Of a DNA stretch of 64,000 nucleotides, positions 45,537-54,648 are shown one piece after another. The notes under the pieces were generated by a model that saw only the letters and a list, made by a program, of their open reading frames with translations, searched no databases and was not told the origin of the DNA. Origin of the DNA: Stachybotrys elegans (Eukaryota > Ascomycota > Sordariomycetes > Hypocreales > Stachybotryaceae); NCBI GenBank assembly GCA_020746835.1, contig JAGPNK010000034.1, positions 62,001 through 126,000 of the forward strand, given 5' to 3'. The position numbers and the translations under genes were made by a program. How positions within the stretch are numbered: position 1 is the stretch's first letter; each line of letters begins with the position of its first letter.

Positions 45537-45644
45537 GATAACGTGCGTTGAATTTGAAGGCGATAGAGCAAAAATATCGTGTTTAAACTGGACTGTTAAC
45601 AGTTGAGCCGGCGGAAATCAGAGATGATGAGGGGAAATCCCGTC

Positions 45645-45653
45645 CTATATAAG
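45645..45653 (-). promoter_or_regulatory. TATA-like element of the amino-acid oxidase gene
   Basis: The minus strand reads CTTATATAG about 110 bp before the ATG at 45536, a spacing similar to TATA elements of other genes in this window. Confidence 0.4.
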
Positions 45654-46339
45654 TTATCCATCACTGAGTGTAGGCTTGGACAAGCCAAGCTGACTAACAT
45701 ACATGGGGTTTCGGGCCAGCTAACGCCTGTTATGGCTGGTTTCGACGATCATATTTTTTAAAATCCAATTTTTCCCGAGATACAAGGTGCTACATCTCGA
45801 TGATGCTGCGGTTTTGGCAAGGTGTTCGCGCCTCCGTCCTCTGTGATTGATGTGCCCTGGTCAGTCAACGCCGCGAATCGGAGACCGGAATGTATCATTT
45901 CAGCTGGAGCAAGCTGTGTGGCTGCATTCCAGGATTACATTCTACTGGTTGACAGATAATATATTGCATGTAAGCATATCAACAGCGCGGATCTCAGCTC
46001 CGGGCTAGCCGAAACACTGCACCGTTGAGGCAAAGTGCAAATCAATAATTCGAATGCGGACACGAACGTCCGAAATGTTGCAGCCCCCATGGTCTCCTGT
46101 TGAAAGGCTGTCGTCTGCTGGTGCATATCTCAGACAGGCTATTTTCTCAGACCTGTAACAACACAACGTTCCGTGTTGGGTGGCAGCAATTTCGATACGA
46201 GCGATGGGGATTCGGCAGAAGGCTATTACTAGTGACGATAGAACTAAACGTCGTATAACAGTGGAGGAATTTGATGTCTCGATGGATGACGACAAGGAAA
46301 TGCGACCTCAAGATGAGGCGTACACCTTGTTTCCGACGC
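45654..46339. other. Intergenic, no gene seen
   Basis: No supported coding sequence. The right end runs into a minus-strand fragment with an ATG at 46422. Confidence 0.35.
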
Positions 46340-46422
46340 TCAGGTGCGGTGGTCGGCTCCCTTTTCGATAAAATGCGGAAATTGAAGGCTTGGGAATAGA
46401 GCGCGTTTTGGCTTGACGACAT
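46340..46422 (-). pseudogene. Possible N-terminal scrap of an RHS/YD-repeat protein
   Basis: The minus strand begins MSSSQNALYSQAFNF, and in a shifted frame IEKGADHRT follows. That order resembles the extreme N-terminus of RHS/TcB-like proteins found in some fungi and bacteria. Similarity covers only about 25 residues and needs a frameshift, so this is tentative. Nothing of the long repeat region follows. Confidence 0.25.
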
Positions 46423-47331
46423 GATTTTTCTTTGGGGCGGTGGCTATGCTAATGAAAATGAAGCTGGGGAAGAGGTTGTGAGGACTGGGAGACTCTGAAA
46501 AGTTTCCAACTCGAGCTAGAGGCAGGGTATGTAGTAGTGTCGCGTTAGGAGGGTCCGATGCATCAGAGAGGCTGACATGCTGCCCAACATCTTGTCTTCA
46601 ATGCCTAACCATACCGAGCTGGTGTCCAGCCAACTACTCAAGATGCGCGAAACAGCCAAGGGCTGTAGCCAGAGGTTGGGTAAGGCAGCTGCGGAATGGA
46701 TTCAGACACATATGTATAGGAGCACGTGGGGAGAATTAATTGGACTGCTTTACGACGGTTTCAAAGCCACTGATTTACTGTATGCAATATTACATGTATG
46801 TCCCTGGTGTGATAGACCTGCAGGGACAACGACGCCTCATGCACCATTCGAGCTGAGCAGCCGGCAAGTCCATCCCCATCTGGAAATATTAAGGCCAACT
46901 TTGTTCCCCAGGGCTCTTTTGTACAAGTCGCGACTGGCTTGCCACTCCTGTTGGAAAGTTTGCTTGACTGTCCGCAGCGGCCATGCCGTTAGATTAGTTT
47001 GCTTGACTGTCTGTGGCGGTTATGCCATTGGCTGAGCTCAGTTGACAGTATATAGTAGCTATGATTAGATGAGTTTGTTTGGCCATTTGCAGTGGACAAC
47101 ATAGGTCTGGCGGCTGTAGTTCGACCATGACTGGGAAACTCTAGAGGCTGCATCTAGAATAAAAATTCATCAGCGATCTCAAATCAGGCTCGGAATCTCT
47201 CAACCAGCGATATTCGCAGTTGGAATATTCGTCGGAATCTCCGCAGTATCGCCGCTCGCCCCGCCTTCCAGCCCATCCACAGCATAGCCAGGTGACGACT
47301 GGTGTTCCTAGGAAAGTTAGAGAAAGACCGG
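46423..47331. other. Intergenic with 39-bp tandem repeat
   Basis: Two adjacent units starting gtttgcttgactgt lie at 46958 and 46997, differing mainly by transitions, with a third weaker copy near 47067. The plus-strand frame 46577-47035 spans them but has no recognisable domain. Confidence 0.5.
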
Positions 47332-47387
47332 GTAGCCATCACACAAGAACTATCCAGGTAGAGACATCCTCCGCAAGGTTGTATGGT
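47332..47387 (-). pseudogene. Duplicated 3' scrap of a HET gene
   Basis: These 56 bp match 48745-48800, the stop-codon region of the intact HET gene, at all but four positions. On the minus strand it encodes the end of the same protein (ending TWIVLV then stop). The rest of the second copy is not seen. Confidence 0.75.
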
Positions 47388-47921
47388 GGCTTTGTCGGCC
47401 ACAGTCCACTCCTCCGGTAATCTTATTATCTTGAACATAACCCATGGCTGCTGGATGTTCGCGCTTAACCGAGCTTTCCATGGAAGCTTACTCATAGGGT
47501 GTGTAAGCCAAATGCATGTGTCTGGAGCGGTGTGGGTGTCTATTCCAAGTGTGTGGCCTAGCCGGCCAGTGAACCAATGAAATAGGTCACTCGGGCTTCA
47601 ATTCAGAATATATTTTCCATAGTGGCTTCTGTGAGTAATCAAGGGATTCGGATCCCTGACTTCAAATACGATACCAAGCGATATGATAACCCTTAAAGGA
47701 TGGTTATCCCTTCCATCCACGCTAATTCATTAGCCTAATAGGGCCTGGAAGTACCAGAAGAATGAGACTCTGGTCAGAGTACAGTCAAGACGATTATAAA
47801 ATTGTCTTATTCGCCGCTGTAATTTCCCTAAATCACCATCTCTCTTCTCTATTAAGCTTCAGTCACTTCCTAATCACTTTTAAGCGCTCCTTGCATTATA
47901 CTCTCCTGGACTCCATTAACC
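47388..47921. other. Upstream region of the secreted-protein gene
   Basis: A TATAAA element lies at 47795-47800, 122 bp before the ATG. No other gene was seen. Confidence 0.4.
47795..47800 (+). promoter_or_regulatory. TATA-like element
   Basis: TATAAA lies 122 bp upstream of the ATG at 47922, in line with the 109-134 bp spacing seen at other genes here. Confidence 0.45.
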
Positions 47922-48632
47922 ATGCATCCCGCTTTTACTATTACGATCCTGGCTGCCCTTGTAAACACCTTCTAAACTGTATACTATGAACTATAATGGC
48001 TAATTCTACTATTAGGCCTCTGCTTCGGTTACCAGCCCCATTGAAGGCTTTGAGGTTCAGGAAGCAAGCTGGGCAATTGAAATTGAAGCTAGCAAGCCTC
48101 CTGTTATTTTCAACGGAACAGTTGAGCAGGTAATGGCTCAGCTCGAGGTCGACTATCCCGAGACCGCTGCTCTTGCCGTCAACAACGTCTTGAGTGTCGC
48201 AACTGCCAGCGCCAAGACCAGTGCTATTGCCTCCAACGGTCTCACCAAGAGAGACCATACCATTTGCCTAAACTTCCCTAGGGCCGAAGTCCGTTACATC
48301 GACGATGGCATCAACTATCTTCGTGGTGTTCCCGGGAGGCCCTGGCTCCCAGCAGGACCCCGTGTGTGTGCCCGAGTTAGCTGTAGTTATAATGCAGCTA
48401 TTTGGTGGTGCAATGATGTAAGCCTCTCTATATTTACATGCTTTCAAACACTTCTAACAACAAGCAGAATAACTGGAGGGTAGACCTTGGTAGCTATTCG
48501 GATATTGCCAACGCTGCCAGGCTCATTACAGATGAATGCAAATATTTCACCTATAGCGCTGGCTGGGTGACCAGCGGACAACGCTTTCACAATGACAACC
48601 TTAATGTAATTGTTCGAGGTGATAGCTGCTAG
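47922..48632 (+). CDS. Small secreted protein with pro-region and Kex2 site
   Basis: Proposed join: 47922-47960, 48016-48417, 48468-48632, giving 201 aa; both introns (55 and 50 bp) fall between codons. The first exon encodes only MHPAFTITILAAL, and exon 2 completes the signal peptide (ASASVTS). A pro-region of about 80 residues ends in LTKR, a Kex2 cleavage site. The mature protein then starts DHTICLNFPRAEVRYIDDG. It carries six cysteines (VCARVSCSYNAAIWWCND, DECKYF, final GDSC) and ends FHNDNLNVIVRGDSC. I recognise this as a widespread but unnamed fungal secreted family; its role is not established, though the layout resembles secreted effector or killer-type proteins. The gene appears intact. 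Confidence 0.8.
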
Positions 48633-48751
48633 GTAAAGAGGAGGCCCACAGCTTCTCGGCTGGAGATCAATACAATTCTTTCCTCTTAGAGTCGGCTAAT
48701 GCGTCATGCATCATCTGTAAAGTAGTCGCAGCGGCCATATTAATGTAGCCA

Positions 48752-50635
48752 TCACACAAGAACTACCCAGGTAAAGTCATTCTCCGCAAGGTTGTATGGT
48801 AATTTGGGGAAGTCCAGGACGAACGCAGCCCCAACCAGCATATACTGTCCTCCTTCGCCTGCTACCGGTCGAAGGACTAGCGGTAAGGAAAGCCCCGAAA
48901 TGACAGCAATCACATCACCGATCCGTGAAAGGCGCGGAAATACGCCGAAGCGGCCTGCGGTTGTGAGACATAGTCTATGGTCATGTATAGCATCCTGGAA
49001 GAAAGTGCCGTAATCACCAACCTTAGAGGCGGCCTCCGTGACCTGTCTTGCCGACTGCTGCGTTGGCTGCTCACCACTGGCAAAAGAGAAGCATCGCGAC
49101 GACGACTGATAGACGTTGACGAAGTTGTGCCAGTCTTTGAAAGCCTCAAGCGACACAAAGGGGAATGAGAGGCTCGAGTCAAATGACATGAGGCGTGCCA
49201 GAGTATCCAGGGCAAATTCTGAGGTGCTCTTATTGCCACAGCCGGGAGATGAGATAGAGAGCTCGAGAATCCAGTTGATGATATCGAGGACTGAAGCGCC
49301 ATATCGGGATCCGTCGACAACGAGGCCGGCATTTTCGACCGCCTCACCATCAATCTTGCCCCAGATCCGAAGCTCGTCGCTTCCGGCTTGGTGCTGCACG
49401 CGAGGCCCCGAAGAGTCCCAGGTCATCTGCATCCGCAAATATTTGCTGGTTGACTTCGTAGTTCGGTGTGTTGGACACCATGAAGGGATGTAGTCATCAC
49501 TTCCACCCCCGTCGCCGGGTTCTTGAAGTCCAGCGAAGGCCAGTAGCTTTACAATCAAGCCCTGCTTAAGAGAGGCTGCTGCGAGCATCCTGTATGCTTC
49601 CGCGACAGTGGAATCGTAGTCTGGTTGGAACGGTAGCTCTTCTCCTAGGCGTAGGAATCCTAAAAGAGCATAGACACGGTCGTGTGGATCCGTACAGTTG
49701 AATTCCGAGCAGAGGGATTGGGCGTACAGCACGTCAAACAAACTCGGCTTTCCTCCTAAATATCGGAGGCTTATCATGGCGTGGCAGTTCCGAAGCGAAG
49801 ACTGCAGCCGGGCCGGCATACAATACAGCATATATGTGCTAGACAGCCTCTTGAAAATATCGGCTAGATCAGCGATAAACTTGCGAGGGATGCGGAACGA
49901 TCCGTAGAAAAGGGACACATGATGGCTCAGGACAAACTCTTGGACAACCCAAATGCGCGTGAACCACGTCGACGATAGCAATACCATCAGATCTTCCATC
50001 GTAATGTCGTCGGGCTCATCGTCGAGTGCCCTGAATCGCTCCATCAAGAGGTGTGAATAGGCCACCTTGAACCGACTCTGGTGCTGCAGGTGCTCGACCT
50101 GACCCAGCCATACCAGAGTCCGCCACGCCCAGGAATACACCTTGGACATCAACCCGACCTGGTGGCCGCGCTCTTCACCGTTTCGCTGGTCAATGCATAC
50201 CTGGTCGACCCAGAAGAGCATGCCCGGAGGGTCGCGCAGCAGCGCCTGCGGCTCGTCCTCCAGAGACCAGGCCCCCAGATCGCCATCGCTGAGCTCTTCG
50301 CTGTCCCCCCAGCCTCGGCCCCTCGCCACTGGCTGTGGGCCGGCATGAAGCCAGAAGGTGCTCAGGGCATCGACGACGGTTGGCGTTACGGCGAGCCGGT
50401 ATCCGTCGTTCAGGACAAGCGTATCGGAGAGGGTCGGCTCGCCCCAGACATACGAGACTGCACGATAGGGAAGTCGCCGACGATGCCGGCCTTCGAGCCG
50501 CACAACACCAAGGAAACCGGCAAGCTGGGGGCGAGAGGAACCGGATGAAGGTGAAGGAGGCTCACACGAGGTAAGGCAGAAGAGCCGGATCTCGGATTTG
50601 GTTTTGTCAAGGGGGAGACGCTTGTATAAGTCCAT
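48752..50635 (-). CDS. HET-domain protein
   Basis: A single exon of 627 aa from MDLYKRLPLDKTKSEIRLFC. HET motifs are complete: YRAVSYVWGEP (residues 57-67), FWVDQVCIDQRN (about 141-152), GLMSKVYSWAWRTLVWLG and WFTRIWVVQEFVLS. The C-terminal half contains a family-typical 'DPHDRVYALLGFL' segment and ends FTWVVLV. No frame defect is visible, unlike the other HET gene of this window. HET-domain proteins mediate heterokaryon incompatibility and programmed cell death on allorecognition. It is convergent with the secreted-protein gene, with 119 bp between stop codons. No partner NLR gene is adjacent. Confidence 0.9.
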   Translation of the reverse strand: MDLYKRLPLDKTKSEIRLFCLTSCEPPSPSSGSSRPQLAGFLGVVRLEGRHRRRLPYRAVSYVWGEPTLSDTLVLNDGYRLAVTPTVVDALSTFWLHAGPQPVARGRGWGDSEELSDGDLGAWSLEDEPQALLRDPPGMLFWVDQVCIDQRNGEERGHQVGLMSKVYSWAWRTLVWLGQVEHLQHQSRFKVAYSHLLMERFRALDDEPDDITMEDLMVLLSSTWFTRIWVVQEFVLSHHVSLFYGSFRIPRKFIADLADIFKRLSSTYMLYCMPARLQSSLRNCHAMISLRYLGGKPSLFDVLYAQSLCSEFNCTDPHDRVYALLGFLRLGEELPFQPDYDSTVAEAYRMLAAASLKQGLIVKLLAFAGLQEPGDGGGSDDYIPSWCPTHRTTKSTSKYLRMQMTWDSSGPRVQHQAGSDELRIWGKIDGEAVENAGLVVDGSRYGASVLDIINWILELSISSPGCGNKSTSEFALDTLARLMSFDSSLSFPFVSLEAFKDWHNFVNVYQSSSRCFSFASGEQPTQQSARQVTEAASKVGDYGTFFQDAIHDHRLCLTTAGRFGVFPRLSRIGDVIAVISGLSLPLVLRPVAGEGGQYMLVGAAFVLDFPKLPYNLAENDFTWVVLV

Positions 50636-50869
50636 CCTGGCGCCTACGTTGCTTGAGATGTCGAGGCGTGCAGATTCGACAGCTAGGGGTTTCAGAAGAA
50701 ATATATTCCAAAATGAATGGTTGATGTGCAGGTCTCTTGCTCTTGGCCTGGGTTAACACACTTTAGCTCTGTGCTCGACTGGTCAACAATTGACCGTGGG
50801 CAGAGGCGCGGTGTAAGCGCCAAGAGGGCCTAAAAAAAGGCCCCAGGCAAATCACCATTACGATTACCC

Positions 50870-51350
50870 CGCATACAATGAGGCTCAAACGGAACTTTCA
50901 GGCTCCTTAAGGTGTTCCAACGGTCAATTGCCAAGTCCACGGCTCCTAACATCCAGGCCTTGTGTTGGCTCACACCACACTGCATGGAGCGGTTTATACT
51001 GTTAGACAGAGATGGTGACTTTGACTGTAGAATATACGTGGATATTTTAGTCTTAGTAGGTATACTACTACTAATGCTAATTAAGAGTCTGCATTTTACG
51101 TTTGGGAACATGCTTCTCATAAAAGAGACAACCTCACCCGCCGCCATGTTGCCGCCCGTCTGCTGAAACCCGGCGATGACGATATTGTGGCCGGCAATGC
51201 TGCCGAAACTGAATGAATTAATATCTTTTGGAAAGTCCATGTCTACCAGGTCATCCTTTTGCTCGTCCAGCATCATGACGGCAACACTGCGGACTATTTC
51301 CATCGGACAAATGCATGCCAGCGCATAGTCCTCGCAACCTGTCCTTTGGG
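50870..51350 (-). pseudogene. Nucleoside-phosphorylase-like (PNP_UDP) domain relic
   Basis: Minus-strand sequence DYALACICPMEIVRSVAVM, then MLDEQKDDLVDMDFP, FGSIAGHNIVIAGFQQTGGN and AAGEVVSFMRSMFPNV. This matches the N-terminus of the phosphorylase-like domain common in fungal NLR-type proteins. The next motif, normally a glycine loop (GIGGGVP), reads SISSSIP. Each Gly-to-Ser change is a G-to-A transition, as RIP or decay would give. The domain then loses similarity, and no NACHT or repeat region follows. In intact proteins this domain is thought to act as an effector or enzymatic N-terminus. Confidence 0.65.
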
Positions 51351-51569
51351 CATCGTGGGCGACAGGACAACTTTACCTTTTAGACAAGATTCGGCAGCCG
51401 CTTTTCGATAGCGTGTAGCTTTATTGAAGCGATAGGAACAGCGAAGACGCTTTGAATCTGAGAAGTTGAGGGAGATACAGGAAACACGCTGTCTATCGCG
51501 ACGGGGAGATGGGTTGGAGGCGTTGGGCTTCTGTGAGGTTTAGGCCTTGGGTTGTGGCCCGCGCTTGAG

Positions 51570-52437
51570 GCAAGTCATTGTCCCACTTGTATTGGCCTGG
51601 GGCATGTGGTTTTCTTCTGGTTTGAAGGCTCTGGTCTTGTCCAGGAGCCAGCCATGCCTCTCAGGTTGTTCGCCAGCCGAACTTGGTCCATTATCTATGC
51701 CAACACCTTTATCGTATCCGTGCTGAATGATTGGATAATTTTTTTCCTAGCCATATACTTCCAGTTGGTACAACCCTTGAGTCCAACATATGCAGGAGTC
51801 CAGATTCTGCCTATTACACTAATTGCCATTCCTGGAGAAGCGGTGGGTGCTGTTGTCTTGTCTCGCTACAGGAGATATAAAGCACTTCACATAGTCGGTT
51901 TCGTGCTCCTTGTAGATAGAATGGGCTCCTTGTCTGTCCTTGACCAATATTCGAGCATGGCAGAGTGGTTATCCATTGGTGTCGGCATGGTACTCGATAA
52001 ACTTCTGCCAGCCTTCCAGGCAGGTGTAGCAGAGACTGATACAGCTGCAGCAAGGGTAGGCTGGACGTTTATACGGAGCTTCGGCATCACATGGGGAGTG
52101 GCCATACCGGCAGCCATCTTCAATACATACACTTATCAGAATTCCGATACGATCCAGAGCGAAAGAGCTAAAGTCCACATGCGGCAGGGTGACTCGTATG
52201 CTAGCGCTACACGAGATTTTGTTGAAAGCTTCTCGGAGCCAGATCATCGAAGTATACACGGGTGCCATAAGCAGAGTGTTTCTGGCGTCCATCACATTCT
52301 CGTCGATTGCAATGATCCTTGGCTCTTTCGAAGGCGAGTTGAAGTTGCGCACTGAGCTGCACACAGAATTTGGCCTTGGGGAGAGAGAGATGAAGACAAT
52401 GGATCCCAAGACCGGCGGGGTTGTATTGACTGAATAG
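51570..52437 (+). pseudogene. MFS (14-TM type) transporter, C-terminal fragment
   Basis: The sequence starts within the protein and gives membrane helices IYANTFIVSVLNDWIIFFLA, YAGVQILPITLIAIPG and WLSIGVGMVLD, then FRIRSFG-like FIRSFGITWGVAIPAAIF. After RDFVESF the frame shifts, and the last helix is read in another frame (AISRVFLASITFSSIAMILG) with the tail GLGEREMKTMDPKTGG. The N-terminal half is missing. It resembles toxin- or drug-efflux pumps of the 14-helix MFS group often found near metabolite clusters, but no such cluster is adjacent. Confidence 0.65.
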
Positions 52438-53115
52438 AATGGCCTACTGGCATTGGGTAGAGAAGAGAAAGGGGGAAAGGCAACCGATGATGGCCTGAGA
52501 TCCGCAAGAACCCGCCGGCAACTCGAGCATCGATGAATGTTAACATGTGATAGTGAAGTCATGCAATAATTTGGTTAGGACTCGGTTTGGCCACAAGGCA
52601 CTAGTATAGGAAGGGAAGTACATAGTTATAATAGCATCCCATGTGAGGCTAGAGTTACCCTTATACATCGCTGTTGGCTTAAAAGGACTCATTTATCTAC
52701 AGGAGTAGGTTCTGGCTGTGAAGTGAGATATGGAAGGACAGGTTTATATAAGTAGGCGCTGTCCTTGGCCAGATCTATACAATCAAATTCAAATCGTAAG
52801 GCGTTATATTATCGCGTCGATGGGACAATGCACTTATACCTGTCTGCCAGGTACTGTCTGTGCCGTTACACCGCAGCTTTCGATACCATTGGCCAGCAAC
52901 GGAGCCCGATTGGGAGAAACGAAACCCAACGAGTTTCGTTTTTAATGTGAGACATGCATTTTTTACGGGTTCGATGCCCAACAGTCCAAACCCCGCATCA
53001 ACAGATCCACATTCATCGACAACCCATTTCTCCCATTCCATCTACTCAGAAGTCATACTTCAATACTCAACCTAATACTGAGGCGCCTGCAAGAGACACT
53101 TTCCAGTCAGTAACA
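52438..53115. other. Intergenic, no gene seen
   Basis: Upstream region of the MYND gene. An isolated tRNA B-box-like gggttcgatgccc at 52967-52979 has no A-box or cloverleaf around it. Confidence 0.4.
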
Positions 53116-54106
53116 ATGACTTCCATCGGCTCTGAGAGATGCGCCAGCTGTGGTACTACCGCGACCAGATGGTGCGCGGGTTGCACGGGCATGCTGGAGT
53201 ATCAGCCAGGTGATTCAATCAGCGCTCGTTACTGTGGTCCTGAGTGCCAGAAGGCACATTGGCCAGTCCATAAACGTCACTGCCGCGCCATGGGAGAACG
53301 GAGGAAGCTGTTTCGAGCGGCAAGCGTGCTCAAGGTGGCCTTGCTAGTATATCGGGAAGTCTGGTATGATATCGACCTCACGAAGATCGAGGTCAGCAAT
53401 GGTGCTCTCCACCTCTTCCAAAAGCAGAAGTCCATCAACGCCCCGCCAAAGCAGGGCCCATTCCCCGACCGTCTTACCGACAATATCCAACACAAAGAAG
53501 CGGCTTTAGCACTTAATCAATGCACGACAGCTATGGCATTGCTAGGGCGCCTGACCCGCAAGCTCCTCAGAGGTATGGAAATCTATGAACACCACTTCAG
53601 ACTCCTAGACGGTACTAAAATTCATAGGGGTTGCCTCTACCATTGAGCAGCTAGACCTCCATATTGGAAAGCCGTCACTGCGGGTCAAGCTCATTCCTGG
53701 CCCAGATATAGAGTCGTGTCCGCATACGGTGATCAAGGTTGGGCGGCTTTTCTCAACCGAGTCCTGGGTTATCGATACAACAGGCTGTCAGTACGGATTC
53801 GGAGATGTGCTTGTTCCATATGATAAATACATTGCAGAGAAAGCTTGCCACGTCACAAGTGGACCGTTTACCTATAACGCCACGGAAACGAAAGATCTTG
53901 ACTTTTTTTCCACTCTGGAATTCATGAACAAGACTCGAGCGCAACAACAACAACTTGCGACGGAACGCAGAGCTCGCATGCATTTCGCTGACTTTGTTGA
54001 CAAGGGCGTCGGGGACAATTTACTCAATGGTTCGACATCTGAGTTTGAGGAAAAACTCGAGAACTTGAGGGGTGAATTAAGGACACATATGTTAGCTCTC
54101 GTCTAA
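53116..54106 (+). CDS. MYND zinc-finger protein
   Basis: Proposed join: 53116-53572 and 53628-54106, giving 311 aa; the 55-bp intron has GTATGG..ATAG and keeps phase. The ATG at 53116 gives MTSIGSERCASCGTTATRWC, so the MYND finger begins immediately. It continues with RYCGPECQKAHWPVHKRHC (to about residue 57), with all Cys/His ligands present. The rest is unlike known domains: VLKVALLVYREVWYDIDLTK and a Gln-rich TRAQQQQLATERRARMHF near the C-terminus. MYND fingers usually bind proline-rich partners. Fungal single-MYND proteins of this length are numerous and mostly uncharacterised. No frame defect seen. Confidence 0.85.
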
Positions 54107-54648
54107 CTTATGCTAGCTACTTAGCCGGCCGTGAGTCGAGAGTGTCAAGCACACCTTGTGCACGAAGGACTTCCTCGACTGACTTCAGGATGCCCAATAT
54201 ACTCTCTGCTGCGTTCACAATGAGATCATCAAACTGATTCAGTTTCCTCGACACAGTGCGTGGATGAGGACTTTGCAGGAACGACTAAGCAAGTTAGCAC
54301 AAGTCAAACATGTAGACAACGCAGACTGCAACATAGTAGCTGTTCGGACCTCTTGAAGCTCCACCGTCTACAAAACATTCCACCACGTGTGAAACCGGAA
54401 GAAGTCCATATCCAAACTGCGGAGTCCGCAATATCGACACCGAAGCCAGAAGCTGTTCTAATGGCACGACATACTTGGCATGCCGCCTCGAAGACGGTGA
54501 CATGCCCGTAAGGGGTTCTAGTGGTTAGTCCAATAGAACGGTTCATAATGCAGGGGAAAGCGTTTACAATGGAGCTGGGTGTCTCATTAAAGAGATGTTA
54601 GACACGACTATTGCACTGCACGTGTTTTCTTTGCAGAAGCCATTGTGA
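54107..54648. other. Intergenic between convergent genes
   Basis: Lies between the MYND gene and the TPR gene, both ending here. A minus-strand frame (54304-54546) reads protein-like but has no start or domain I recognise. Confidence 0.35.

Noticed and set aside
52967..52979. tRNA gene from the gggttcgatgccc B-box-like string
   Set aside because: No A-box, anticodon arm or acceptor stem can be drawn upstream.
54260..54546. Small gene between the MYND and TPR genes
   Set aside because: Both strands have open frames but no domain, no start context and no splice pattern that extends them.
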